From Eimeria necatrix (taxonomy: Eukaryota; Apicomplexa; Conoidasida; Eucoccidiorida; Eimeriidae), in NCBI RefSeq assembly GCF_000499385.1, contig NW_013654191.1:1-64000 (forward strand): a stretch of DNA of 64,000 nucleotides, written 5' to 3'. Positions 44,156 through 56,340 of this stretch are shown here, in pieces (position 1 is the first letter of the stretch; every line of letters begins with the position of its first letter). A model generated the notes under the pieces. It saw only the letters and a program-made list of their open reading frames with translations. It had not been told where the DNA came from and ran no database searches. Both the position numbers and the translations under genes were made by a program.

Positions 44156-45280
44156 AGTGACGTGAGGGTGTCAGACTTCAATACAGAAGCGCCGCTTCCC
44201 TACCCTTGTGTTCTTGGTGCGGCTCCTGTTGCTACTGTTGCTGTTGCCGCTACTTTTGCTGAAGTCCTTTCTGCTGCCATTCAACGCAGTCATCGGCGAC
44301 ACAGGAAAAATTGCCGCCGCTTGCTTAAGCGATTCCGGCTGTTCCTGCTGTCCTACTGCCGGTGCCGTTCCTACCACGGCCTTAAGCGTCCAGAGGAGTG
44401 TCACTTAAAAGCACTTGGGCGGTAGTGCATACACTGCAAAGCACTCGCTCTTGATTCGCTGCAACGCAGCTGGATAGACCTCAGATGGGCTCCGCAACCG
44501 TCAGTTACACGCGCAAAGCAGCAGCTGGTGCCTCGTTGTTCGCTGGCGTTGCAGCACGTCGAGTCGCTGCGTCAAGGAACTTTGTCCTTTACTCCTCCAA
44601 CCCCTGAATTTGGCATGACGCAATAACGTGCCCCGCAGTTCTAATGCAGGAAATCAGTCGCTGGTCTCGCCTTGGTCTCATCGAGCAACAGTTGTTGAGG
44701 CGGCAACAACGGAGAGCAGCAGCAAGGAGCGTACGAAAGAGCTTCGTTGCTGCCTTCGCCACAAAAAATAGACGTGAATGCAGGAAGATTACCTTAAAAA
44801 GCGGCTAGTCTCATGACTGAACCGCATGCAGCACCTGGAACTGTTGCTGCTCCACGAGCAGGTTGAGCGCATGCAGCCCTGTCGTCAGTGCCCAGCTGCA
44901 GCAAGAAATAGTAACAGTAACAGAGAATACCGCGAGAAACCACAGTGTAGTGAAGCTGGCAACATTACTAGTATATCCCAGAACAGCAGCAACGGCCAAA
45001 TAATGTCGGTTGCCGCTCGCAGCTAAGCTGCCGTGGTACACCAATCTCAAGAGCACCGACAACCAGACAGTGGTGACGTCGGCGACGGATGTGTAGCCTC
45101 AGCATGACATGACAAACCCGGCAGAGATACAAAGCCGGCAGCAGCTGCAGCAGCAGCGAGAAGCAGCGCCAGCAAAATCACACGGCAACTTATGCAAGAG
45201 CAACAGCAGCAAATGCAGCCAGAAGTAGCAGCAAGAGAGTTCTCAGAAGCAGCAGAAGGAGTAGGAGTAGGATCACCAGG
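44156..45280. other. Divergent region before the BEACH gene
   Basis: Head-to-head interval. CAG/CTG patches at 44215-44270 and 45130-45260 make short frames on both strands. A minus-strand frame at 44404-44171 might be a 5' exon of the upstream gene, because a GAAG acceptor-like site precedes the ATG at 44155. Otherwise nothing is recognised. Confidence 0.4.
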
Positions 45281-48200
45281 ATGTTCAGGGGTCAGCGCGT
45301 GTTCAATGCCCTGATTCTCGAGGAGGGCGAAGAATACCTGACGGATTGCGAGGCCTCCATTGCTGCTTCTCACCCTGTTGCTTTCCCCATTTCCCATGTT
45401 CGTGCTGCTGTTTCCGCTGCAGCAGCTGCTGAAGCAGCAGCAGGCTCAGGAGCTGCTGCTGCAAGGGCGACAAATGACGGGTCTATACACCCTTTGCTCG
45501 CTGCACTCGTGGGCTTGCAATCACATGGCCAGCACTACCAGCAACAACATCAGTGGCAGCAGCAGCAGGTGCTGCGGCAGCATCAACAGCAAAGCGAAGA
45601 GGGTCGACTGCGTCTTTGCAGCAAAAGTCTTATCTTAGACCCGCACAAGCCCGCAGCAGACATTCTTAAGCTATTGCTGCGGCGCATTGTCTTCATCGCT
45701 CAGCTCCCCAGCAGTACCAGCAGAAGCAGCTGCAGTAGCAGCGGCGTGAGCAGCAGCTGGGGATGGTATGGAAATTCCAATGCCCCCGCAACGACAGCAG
45801 CACCGGCGGCAGCAGCGGCGGGGGATCTGCGGCTGCTGCTTGGCGTTGCAGATTTCATGCGCGTCTCTCTAACCGTCATTGATGGAAGGACTCGTTGCGT
45901 GTCCCCTTTCACACAAGAAACTGCAGCAACAGCAGCACATCCACCACCTTTGTTCTCTAGCCCTCAGCAGCAGCTGCACCAGCAGTTCCAGCAGCTGCAG
46001 CAGCTACAGCAGCAGCAGCAGCAGCAGCCAATTATGTACGGCCAGCAGCAACCAAGAGCCTCGACAGATGCTGCGAAGGACCCCACTAGAGTCTTTTGTT
46101 TTGTTTTGACCATCAACGCAGCAGCAGCAGCAGCAGCTGCTGCTGCTGCTGCAGGGCCAGTGGTTGCCGGCAGCAACAAGCTGTTGCTACTGCTGCTGAA
46201 TCTGTGGCGAGTGTCCGCAGGCTGCAGCCCGCTGACCCGCCTGCCGCGGGGGCCCCTGCTAGCAGATGCAGAAACGCAAGACACAAAACAGCAGCAACAG
46301 GACCAGCAGCAGCAGCTATCGCCTGAGGTCTTTGCTGCTGTAGTGCAGAGGGAGCTGCAGCAGCACGTCCGTTTCAGCTTCTCGCAGCTGGACCACAGAG
46401 AGCAGCTGCTGCTTCCTACCAATACAGGTCCGCAGAGGTGTCTGCAGCAACAGGATAAACATAGAGATGGAAATAGTTTCGGCCTAAGCAGCAACCGCGG
46501 AGATGGCATTGCTGTTTCACCACCATTTGCTGCCAGTGTCTGTACGGGTGTTCATGCTAAGGTGATGTGCATTCCCTTCGCTGTTACCAGTCTTGTGTTG
46601 ATTTTCTATGCACGCTTGCTTCATTGTTGTTAAGCTCGCATTGCTTTTCTTGTAGTTAATCATGTCCTGCCGTTTGCCTGTATCAGCACAACTACACTCG
46701 CCGCGCGCAAACCACGAAGCAGCCGCTTACCAGGTCGCCTTTCTGCCTTTTTTTTCATTGCTTCCTTAGGTTTTTGGGTCTCGAAGCTGCGCCCGCTGAC
46801 TTCTCAGCGAGCTTTGCTGCTGCTGACCCCATCTTATTTGTATTTGGAGCCTCATCCGAATTTTACAAACAAGCCTGCGAAGAAGTACCCTCTTGCCGCG
46901 CTCCTTCATGTGCTGCGGCGGGTGCACTGTCTGCGTCCGAGTGGGCTCGAGTTCGTGTTTGCTGCGAGAAGCAGCTGCAGCAGCAGCAGCAGTAGCAGCA
47001 GTAGCAGTGGCAACGGCGTCAGTGGCAGTCTGAGCAGCAACGCGCGGTTTGGGATGCCCGCTGCTTCCGCTGCTGCTGCTGAAGCGGCGAAAGGCCAAGA
47101 TGGGCTGGGCATGCGCAGAAGGAGAGATCACAAAGTTTTGCTGCTGGAGTTCGACGACCTTTCAGAGAGAGAAAAAGTTGCATGCGCTTTAGAGCAGCTA
47201 AAGCCACAGTCAGTTCTGCTGCTATTTCTGCTGCGATTGCTATGGCGTCTGCGGCTGCTTCGTTCTTGTCGGTGTTGAGGCTGTTGCTGTTTTGTCTGGT
47301 GTTTCTGCTGTGCTTCGAACGCAATTGGTGCTGCTGCTTCTCCAGCTAGGGCCACTAATTTTATATGGTTCTGTGAAGGTGAGGTTGCGGCTAAGGCTGC
47401 TCTGATTGGTATGCAGCAGCAGCCACAAACGCATCAACGATCCTGCTCCAGCCGCAGGTTTCTCTGAGCAGTATGTGTGGATCTGTGGTGTGTCTGGTGT
47501 TCTTTTGTCTTTAGGGCCTTTATGATGCAAGCATCTGACGAGCTGTTGAGATGCATGCAGCAGCGGTGGTTGGAGGGTCGGTTGTCTTCTTTGCACTATA
47601 TCCAGTTCCTTAATAGCGCAGCAGGCAGAAGCACCAGCAACTTCTCAGCTTATCCTGTTTTTCCGTGGGTCCTGCAAAGGTACGCTGCCGCATTTTCCGT
47701 TCTTCTGCTTGTAGCTGCCGCGGCTGCCTTGGCTGTAGCTGTAGCTGTGATGCTACTTTGCCTAAATTCGAGCTATGTCTACTGTTGGTGGAGAATATGC
47801 TGCTCCCTGTAGTGAGGTAGCGATATCCGCTACTGCTATCTTAGCTGCGTCGGCTATTCCCGGTTAGTGCTTCGCCAACTGCTGCGTGTAGAGACCAGCA
47901 TTAGTGTGTAGGCAACCTTGCAGCAGCAGCTTCAGCAGTGGCACCCACTGCACCAGCCAGAGTTGCACTACCACTAGCATTTGGAGCAACGGCAGTAGTG
48001 CCGGCAACATCAATATCAACGGTGCCGGCAGCAGCACTGCCAAGGCCACACCATAGACGGAGCATCGCAGAGCCAACAGCATCACAAACTGCATTTTTCA
48101 TGTGCCCCTGCGCTTGGGATGGCTACGCAGGTATTCCGAAGGCGACAACTCAAACCCTTTGTCTGATCCTTCCGCTTTAAGAGATCTGAGTAAACCCGTG

Positions 48201-51200
48201 GGTGCACTCAACGCCCAGAGGCTCGATGGGCTTTTAAAGAGAATGAAAGACGTGCAGGTATGAACGCGAGTAAGCCAGCGGCGCATGCGAGCAGTGCATG
48301 GGAGAGCTGGACGCGTATATTCAGTGCAGTTTCTGGACGAAATTTCCGAAGGCAGATACTGCAAGCAACTGATGCGCGCAGGCAATAATGCGTGCGCATT
48401 ACATGCACGCAAAGCGGCACGTTTGTGTTAAGACTTTGTGCAATACTGTTGTTATACTCTGCATAGCTGCTGCTTACTTAAGGCTGCACGTGATTTTGCA
48501 GGTGGACGCGGGGGGAGTGGGCTTACATGAGGGTTGTGACGAGGGTGGCAAGAGCGGCGCAGCAGCAGCAGTAGTGGTCGACAGCGGAGCTGCAGGAGGA
48601 GGCGCAGGAGGAGGAGCAGCAGCAGACCTAAACTACATCTACGGCAGCCACTACAGCACTCCCGCCTACACGGTGCACTTCTTGGTCCGCCTCATTCCTG
48701 AGTGTCTCCTCAGACTCCACTGCGGCCGTTTTGATTGTACTCATCGCATCTTCCGAAGCATGCAAGGGGCTTGGGCAGGTAAGTATGACCCGCTGGCAAT
48801 GCCCCTCCTATCCCTGCTGGCTGTGCCGGTGCTGCAACTCGTATTGCTTTGCTCGCTGCTGCTGCTACGACTCTCGCCTGCAACGCTTCGCAGCTTCGTA
48901 TTTGTTTGCTTTTTTCTGCATGCGAAGTTGCGTGGGTGTGTGCGGGTGGTGGTACGTTTCCTAGGTGCATACAGCGGGCAGTCAACCTTTGTGGAATTGA
49001 CCCCTGAGTTTTATTTGTACGACACTTCATTTCTTTGTAACCGACTTGCCATACGTCTCACGCCAAAACCAGCTGGCACTCCTCTCTTCGCCCCAGCTGC
49101 TGCAGAAGACTCCACTGCAGCTGCTGCAGCGGGAAATGCATCCAGAGGCAGGGCTGATGGACCCGCAGCAACAGCATCAGGTGCTGTTGCAGCAGCCGCA
49201 GAAACATTGGGCGACGTGGAACTACCAGTTTGGTGCAAGGGAGACCCTGCTCTATTGCTGCTGATGCATCGTGCTGCACTGGAAAGTAGCAGCTGCAGTA
49301 GCTCTCTCCACCGCTGGATTGATCTCATTTTTGGCTATAAACAAACGGGGCAGGTGACGACGAAGGGGATTTTGACAGAATCGCGGCTCACAATGTCAAG
49401 GTTCAGAGCCTAAAATTTAGGATATACAGTTCGGGGCACACTATTTAGGAACTTGGGGATGTGGGAAAGCATTGGAAGTTTAGGTTGTAGGATTCGGGGC
49501 TGAAGACGATGTTCAAAGTTTTCAATATTTCTTTGTTAGGCGTTTCAGGGCGCACAGTTCAGGATTTGCGGCTTAGGGTTGGGGGCCCGTGTTCTGCGCA
49601 TTGGTTGTACTGTACAGGAGGCTCGCGCTGCTCACAATGTGTTTCACCCCCTGACGTATGTGGACGCCGTTGCTGCAGCAGCAACAGGTAGCTGCTGCCC
49701 CACAGGGACCCAAGAGGGAACATTCACTGTAGGATTGGCGCGGCTGCTGCAGCAACTGCCTCCCCTTGTGCGAAACGTACAGCTACAGGAGTTCGGACAG
49801 ACACCCATTAAACTTTTCTCGCAACCCCATCCAATGAGGTGCTGCAGCTGCTCCTTCGGCTGCTACTGCGCTTGTTTCGGCTGGTCCTCCGGTTGCCGCT
49901 GTTGCTCATTTTGCGTTTGTTGCTGCTGGAACTCCTTTTGTCACGATTGATGCTACTGCTACATTAACGTTGGCAATAGGTGTTCGTGACCGGTCCCCGC
50001 CATTGCTGATGCAGTGGCTATTGCTGCTAGTAGAAAAACTACTTCTGTTCATTAACAATAAACTTGCGATCGCAAAGAAGCGTCTGCAGCCAGGCTCTCT
50101 GGTGGGTGTATGCTATTGTTGGTGCCGCTGTTGCTACAGGCTATCATCTCCTCTCTTTGACCCTTCTGAGTGGGAGCTTGCTTTTGGACGCTCAGCACCT
50201 CGCCATTTGCTGCAGGCTGACAGGCACCGCAGTTCAGCGGTATCAACAGCAGCAGACGTAGGATGCTCAATGTGGTCTGACGTACCGTGGCACCTGTACA
50301 TTCACTACCACCCGGAGCTGCTGCCAGGTCTCCTCACGCCTACTCCTATCCCCCCTTCAATCGCTCCTTCACCAACAGCAGCTGCTAGTGCAACACCCGC
50401 TGCCGGGAGTGCAACACAACAAACGAGGCAACAGCAGCAGCCGCGGCAAGGAGCTGCAGCTGAGAGAGTTCCCCTGAAGTGGAGGAACCCTCCAAGGCCT
50501 GAAAAGGAACAACAGCTGCTGCTACAGTTACTGCTGGAGGGAGCTTCGCGTCCTCAACAGCAGCAACAACAGCAACAGGAGCTGCAGCAGCAGCAGCAAA
50601 CTCGCGCCGCTGCAGCATGGAGTCGTGCTGCAGCAACTCGTCTGTGGGGCCGGAATCCCCGTAGTGCCTCTACAGCCAATTCACCCTGGCGTCGCTTCTC
50701 CGCTTGGCCCAGCAGCAGCACATTGACTAGTACTGCCACAGTCCATTCTGTCCAGAATCGTCAGCAGCAGCAGCTGGCTGTCCGGTGTCGCTGGCTAGGG
50801 CTTTCCGGTTTGTCGTGCTGCAGGGGATGGGTGGCAGTTTTGGGGCGAGACGGTCGTCTCTGCTGCTTCGATGCTCTGGAAGGCCGTTTGCTGCAGCAGC
50901 AGCAACAACACAAACAACAGGAACAGCGAGGCGGGTTGCCGGAAGGTGGAGCGGAAACGGCCATGCGGGAATGTCTGCCCCTTTCCTCTTACGCGACATC
51001 CGTATACCGCAAAGTGTCGAACTCCTCGCTGACCAGCGCAGCCCACCTGGGGTCTTGGCGGTTGCTGACCTTGGGGTGTGCAGATGGAAGCATCTACTTA
51101 CAGCACTTGCCGCAGCGAGACTTGGAGCCCTCCTCCCTCAGCAGCAGCAGCAGCAGCAGTGGGCTCATGAACTTTTACGGCATCCCTGCGGGGGCCCGAA

Positions 51201-52156
51201 AGGAGAAGCAGCGAGTCATCGGCCATCTGGATTCTGTCTTGTCTTTATCCTATGAAGGGACTGAGGGCTGTCTCGTCTCAGGAGCAGCGGACGCGACTGT
51301 TAGGGTGTGGGGCGCCACCCCGGCGGCCTTGTTGCTGCAGCGGCTCTTCGACGAACCGGTGTCGGAAGTAACTGCAACAGCAGCCTGTGGCCCACTTGTT
51401 CTTGCAGGTACAGCCACTGGGCAGCTGCTGCTCTGGGACCTTCGATGCGCCTCCGCATTTGTTTGGGGAGCTCCTCAAGGAGGCCTTCACGACCTGCGGG
51501 GACCAATACGAGCCTGTGGCTTTGCTGAGGGCAGCAGAGTGACTGCAATTGTCCACACCCCACAAGCTGCTGCAACTTTACGCAGGCAGGAGCAGCAGCA
51601 GCTCCAGCAAATAGGAGTGGAAAGACCGCACTCAATGGAGCAGCAGCAAGACACAGCCAAGCCAAGCACCTTAGCAGCAACAGCAGGAGTAGCAGATGCA
51701 GCAGCAGCAGCGGACGCAGCGTTTCCCGTGCAAGTGTGGGAGCTTCGGGGCAGCAGCCGCGTGCCACCTCGTGCACCTGCTGGGGCACCGTTACACCCCA
51801 TGTCTCCCAGCGCGGTTGTGACATGCGGGGCCCTAGATGACAGCGGCCTCGCCCTTCTTGCCACCATCGAGTCTTCTACAGTCCCTGCAACCGATGGGCC
51901 TGCTGTTTGTACTACCAGTGCTGCATGCAGGGCAGGGGTGCGACTGGTAGATTGTCTGAAGAGAGAAGAAATAAGTTGGACGCCGTTAAGTGCTGTAGAG
52001 GCCCCGCGGTACATTTCGGTGTGGCCTGCTGCTTCTGCATCGGCACCGTCACCGCAGGAAGGATCATCTTCTGAAGGACCGTCTTCGGGAGCCTGGGGCC
52101 CCACAGTGGTCGCGGTGGGGGAGGCCGGCGGAGCTGTGGAAGTTCTCTGGGTGTAA
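45281..52156 (+). CDS. NSMAF: GRAM-BEACH-WD40 protein of the NSMAF/FAN type
   Basis: Scaffold of the BEACH family, acting on membrane traffic or signalling. Eight exons: 45281-46427, 46770-47208, 47515-47679, 48131-48257, 48502-48778, 48965-49353, 49618-49838 and 50140-52156; every phase fits; 1593 residues (human FAN 917). Domain order equals FAN. N-terminal GRAM: VFNALILEEGEEYL, GRLRLCSKSLILDPHK. PH-like: ALLLLTPSYLYLEPH, RPSGLEFVF. BEACH from about residue 530: FSAYPVFPWVLQ, LRDLSKPVGALNAQRL, GSHYSTPAYTVHFLVRLIPE, GRFDCTHRIF, ELTPEFY, LHRWIDLIFGYKQTGQ. Then AHNVFHPLTYVDAV, FGQTPIKLFSQPHP, and C-terminal WD repeats (VIGHLDSVLSLSYEG, SGAADATVRVWG, LAGTATGQLLLWDLR). The extra length is Gln, Ala and Ser tracts between the domains, none inside the BEACH core. 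Start: MFRGQRVFNAL aligns with the FAN N-terminus. Confidence 0.93.
45985..46028 (+). repeat. CAG tract encoding poly-Gln in BEACH gene
   Basis: CAGCAGCTGCAGCAGCTAC followed by pure CAG repeats in exon 1, giving QQLQQLQQQQQQQ. It lies in the insert between the GRAM and PH-like domains. Confidence 0.85.
49395..49590 (+). repeat. Telomere-like remnant in BEACH intron
   Basis: Degenerate (T)TTAGG(G)/GTAGG units for almost 200 bp (AAAATTTAGGATATAC, AGTTTAGGTTGTAGG, GCTTAGGGTTGGGGG) inside the intron 49354-49617, G-rich on the coding strand. Confidence 0.6.
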
Positions 52157-54388
52157 GTGTCTGCATGGGAGGGGCCCACGCGGGGCATCTGCGGAATCGT
52201 TGGGGAGCAAAACGGACATGTAGAGACGGGAGACAAATGACAGACTATACGCACAGTGACATTCAACCAAGACTGAAAATGCAGTTCAATGTGCCTCGCC
52301 ACTTGAGTTACAAGCCAGTCAGCCTCCCAGCGCGGGCACCTACCGCTGACTGTGTAGACGGATTTGTCCGGTGTTAGGTGCGCTGCATTGTATCAGTCTC
52401 TCTTGAGCTCGTTTTCCATAGATGAAGCACGGTGTCGTGGGCAACGTAGGAGGGCTGTTGCTGCGATTAGATAACCAAGCCAGCGAGCTCCTAACCTAGC
52501 CCCAAGGCGATGGATACCTCCCTTCCGCGACAGCAATAGCAGCGGCAGAAAAAGATTGGCATCACTGTGAACGAAGGGACACGGTGCATTGATTTTTATG
52601 TCCAAGCACATTAGATGAGACGTCAGGGAGCAAACCTGTTTCTGTACGCGTGAATCCATGTATCGCTTAAGCTTAGGCTAAAGCTTTCAATCAGTTAAAG
52701 TTGAGGTCCTTGAAAGCAGTGAACAGTTCAAGGCCACCAAACCCTAGGAAATCTTGAACTCTCCACCTGCCTGAAGCCCGCACAGACCGTGGATCCTGGA
52801 CGCACGAGTGAAACGAGCACAAGCTCTTCAAGGTTTCTTAGCTGAAACCGTTTTTCCCAAGGGCATCAAAACTACACAAAACAAGCAGAGAGAGCCGCGT
52901 GCTATGTTACAAAGCACGAAGATGGCAAAAGGAGTGCAGTGCGTACCAGGGTGAATTACTTGCCGTGAATTTGCGGAATTTAGGTGTATTAAGTATGTGG
53001 ATCGTGGAGGTGTATTTTTTCCTGTAACTGACCGCAAGGGGTTCAATTGTGTTACAACGCAGGTGGGTAAAACAAGGATGAGAACACCGATTGCTTCCTG
53101 TAGTCAGCGGCATCAGCCTCGCAGAAAGCTAGGAAACAGATTGTTGCGGTGCTTCCTGAAGTACCTGAGAGCATCACACTCTGGCCACAGCTAATACGGA
53201 GTACAGTATGTGCCCCCCATCAGCTCTACCATTGCTACGGGCTCATCAGGCGCGAATTGGACGCAGCGTGATGGCACCTGAGTAACTAGCATGGCTGCAG
53301 CTAAGCCAGCACTGGCCACCTCCAACAATTCATCATTGGGCTCAGTGGCAGTGCACGTCTTATGTCTAAGAAACTTGACTGAAGTCAAAGCACCTTCGAG
53401 GGGTTAACTGCTCTACCTGCAATATGTTGAGCGGAGATCCGGGAAAGCGTCAACCCACAGTGATGAGGACACCTATGTTACTTGAGGGGAGAAAAGCTAG
53501 ACACACCGGTCTTGTTTTAAAGTTACAGAGGCTCAGGCTTTTGATAAAAAGCAGAATCTAGGAGGCAAGCGGGGCATCATCCCTTGGCGAATTTTCGCTG
53601 TCACGTAGTGGCAAAAGAGGGTGAAAAGGCGGTGTTTGTCCCCACCTATTTGAGGTGAGACGCAGATATAGGGTTCGGAGAGCCTATTCCCTTTTTTAGT
53701 GTAGTGTTTACGTGTGGATTACGTTGAGTTTGAGGTTTGGGGCCGCGTTGGAGCCTCCGACACATGGAGACACGCCTGGCGGACGCCGCCACTCTTGCCG
53801 CTTCTGTTCCCGGTGAAAATACTGGTCTGGCCTTCTCAGGTTTCTGGCAAAGTTCACTTTCACGCTTGCTGAATCTTAATTGGACCATATCCAGTGACGT
53901 TTCGAACCCTACAGAGGCTCTCCCTGGAAGCCTAGCCCATAGAGTGAAAAATTGCTAAGAAAAACCCGAGATCATTTCCTAGTCGTAATTAGTCCTTGTC
54001 TCTGCATGATGCCTCTTACCCTCGCCGCGAGAATGGAAACTAGAGCATCAGCAATGGGACAGAGTTATCTGCGTGTGACACGTGAACACGTCCAAGGCAG
54101 ATGCACATTGCTAAAATTCCGCCTCAGTGATCATGTTTCTTGTTTAAAATATAATTTGTTTCGTTTTTCGCTTAATTTAATAGTGTCCTTTCTCGGGAAA
54201 TGCATCACAGACTGCTGGTTGCAGTCGCGATTGTTCAAGTGGCAAGCTCTCTGGGGGACATGGCGTCTCAGTCCCAAGCAACCGACTGTTGGACAGCCAA
54301 TAAAGAGACGGAGGAATGAAGTTTTCCAAGTATTTTTTGTTTTGCTTTGTCCCTAGCCTTTTTTCATCAGTTTTTATGGCGTGACACC
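52157..54388. other. Intergenic, transition to repeat-poor DNA
   Basis: CAG/CTG tracts stop abruptly after the BEACH gene; the last is a weak one at 52535-52550. Telomere-like fragments appear at about 53655-53745. A 65-codon antisense frame (53388-53191) ending MVELMGGTYCTPY and a 73-codon + frame at 53737-53958 are open but unsupported. The SAG promoter must lie near the right end. Confidence 0.5.
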
Positions 54389-55506
54389 ATGAGGCTCGTC
54401 AGTTCAGCCTTCCTGTCTGCCCTGGTGCTCGTGCCACGACGCGGCGCCGACGCTGCACAACCGGCACAAGCAAAGGCTGGTAAGTCTGCACCTCAGCGTA
54501 AAGTTTGAGTTTCAGTCTTCAGAATTTAGCTCGCGTGATTTTGAGTGTGCGTACAGACACGATTAACTGTCTCATTGAGCTTAATGCCGCGAGGGCCAAG
54601 GCGGACCTTGATCCCTTCAGCACAGAGCAAACGGCCGCAAAGAAACTGCCCATCGAAGAACAGGGATACAAAGACGCAGTTTGCAGCCAAATTCAAAAGG
54701 AAAGTGTATTTATTCTTACTGGTACCCCGAACAACAGTACAAGTAACGACGCAGATAAACAGCACAACATGGAGATGGTGACAGCCATATCCGCCTTCAC
54801 TCGTGATTTGTTGGTCGGCTTCTTTTTTTCATGTGCTAAATATACATTTCGTGCTGTTCTTAGTGTTATTTCTTCTTAGGTGGGGGAAGTCACCCACAAC
54901 GGTGGAAGTTACGCAAGAGACGGCACCTACGCCTACGCACCACAAGAGGGAACTACAGGAAACTGCACGGCTGCAGTCCGCCACTGGGCAGAAGCATACG
55001 TGAATTTCGGAGATGACCCTCCTCCTGTTTACACAAATGACAGCACCGGAGTGTACGCTGATGTTCGTAACAGGTCCTTCGTGGCTCTTTTCAATCCGAA
55101 AAAGAGCGCCACAATCGACTGTGCCTACTTCTCTTGTCCCATCTCTACTGAAGAAACTCCAAATGGAAACGGAGGTTCAAGTAACGGCGGAGGAAGCGGC
55201 AGCGGATCAGGCGGCAACGGAGCAGGCGGCAATGGAGCGTTAAACGGCCGATCACAAGAAAGTGAACACCACACACCAACTGATCTAGAGGGACAGTCTG
55301 AGGAAGACGAGGCAGCCCCTTTTGCCTTCCCTGTATCCGAAGAAACAGGCAGCAGGCAGCTTCAGGAAGACCAGAAGGATGAAGCGGCTGATTCAGCCCA
55401 AAAGCAGCCACCTAGACGCCTCTCAACTTCCACACAGTTCGTAAGGGGCCTCGTGTGTCTTACGAATCCGCCAGCCCTGGTTTCGGGACAAATGCCTTTT
55501 ACGTAA
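54389..55506 (+). CDS. SAG-family surface antigen A
   Basis: Eimeria surface antigen (SAG, TA4-type, CAP-like fold), expected on the sporozoite or merozoite surface. Exons 54389-54479, 54557-54777 and 54880-55506; 312 residues, phases 1 and 0. Exon 1 is a secretion signal (MRLVSSAFLSALVLV...). Exon 2 carries the first Cys pair: INCLIELNAARAKADLDPF and AVCSQIQ. Exon 3 has SYARDGTYAYAPQEG, GNCTAAVRHWAEAYVNFGD, VYADVRNRSFVALFNPK and the CxxxxC pair DCAYFSCP, matching the family's DC..C end. A Gly/Ser/Asn-rich linker (55170-55250) and an acidic stretch follow. The C-terminus GLVCLTNPPALVSGQMPF is shared with the neighbouring SAG and could be a weak GPI-attachment signal. The exon 2 donor is placed at ATG|GTGACA because it alone gives phase 0; an earlier GTGTAT donor fails. 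Confidence 0.88.
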
Positions 55507-56247
55507 GAAACCCTCATATGTTGTTGTTTCGTCTCCGCTCACCTCTTTTCACTGTCCCGAGTTCGCCCGAAAGCTTATCAATTTCCTTCGTTTCAGGCCT
55601 ACTCCGATTATGGTGCTCTGGCGCCTAAAGTATGACTTTTGTGCTGTCTGACCTTTTGTAAATCTTAGTATACTCAATCGTTCCAAAATCTGCTGAACAC
55701 AGACATTCGTTGTCTTTTCCGTCTAGTGCTCGCTACTACTCACCTACTACAGCGGTGTTCACTCTTTTCCCGTGCCTTCATCTGATTCCTGGCGTTGCTC
55801 GTCTGAGCTGCCCTGTCAGTATAGTTCGTCATATTCGCCTTGTTTAGGAAGCTGCCGCACTTCTTTTAGTGATCCTTTGTTCCTGACGTCGGCAGCAATG
55901 CTTGAAGTGTTCCTTTACGAGCGCCTGCCTACTTGCGTATATTGCTTGGTGCCTGATGTTATAATCATTTCATCAGCTCCAATCCAGCTGTTGCAACGCA
56001 CTGGCTCTCTAGCCTTTGTTTCTTCCTTGGCTTGTGACTGAAAATATTAAGTTGCAGCTTGCCATCACTGCAAATTCTGGAAGAGCACAATGTGGGATTC
56101 GATTTCTTTGTCGTTTGCTGTGTGCGAGCAGCAAGGATGAGTGGGACGACATCGAGGACAGTTTTCAGAATTCTGCTTCGGTGTCCGCCCTTTCTCTCTT
56201 CCTCACTTCATTCATTTTTACTCTTGTTTTCTTCATCTCCATTTAGA

Positions 56248-56340
56248 TTATCTAGCCGAAGAACTCACGATCTTCTTCAACGCAAATGACAGTCAAACAC
56301 GCAGTGGGCGGTTGGTCATATTCCGAGAGCCTCTCTCTGT
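56248..56340 (+). CDS. Possible isolated exon
   Basis: Bounded by a pyrimidine-rich acceptor (CATCTCCATTTAG) and a strong donor GTAAGT. It reads YLAEELTIFFNANDSQTRSG and continues RLVIFREPLS. A further frame after CTGTGCAG at about 56402 starts AAYKLHFLVLFSSRLPSS. Composition is protein-like but no family is recognised; it may be a remnant or a small unrecognised gene. Confidence 0.25.

Noticed and set aside
54557..54703. Earlier donor (A|GTGTAT) for SAG A exon 2
   Set aside because: It leaves phase 1, whereas exon 3 must begin in phase 0; the donor at 54777 fits and mirrors the SAG B phases.
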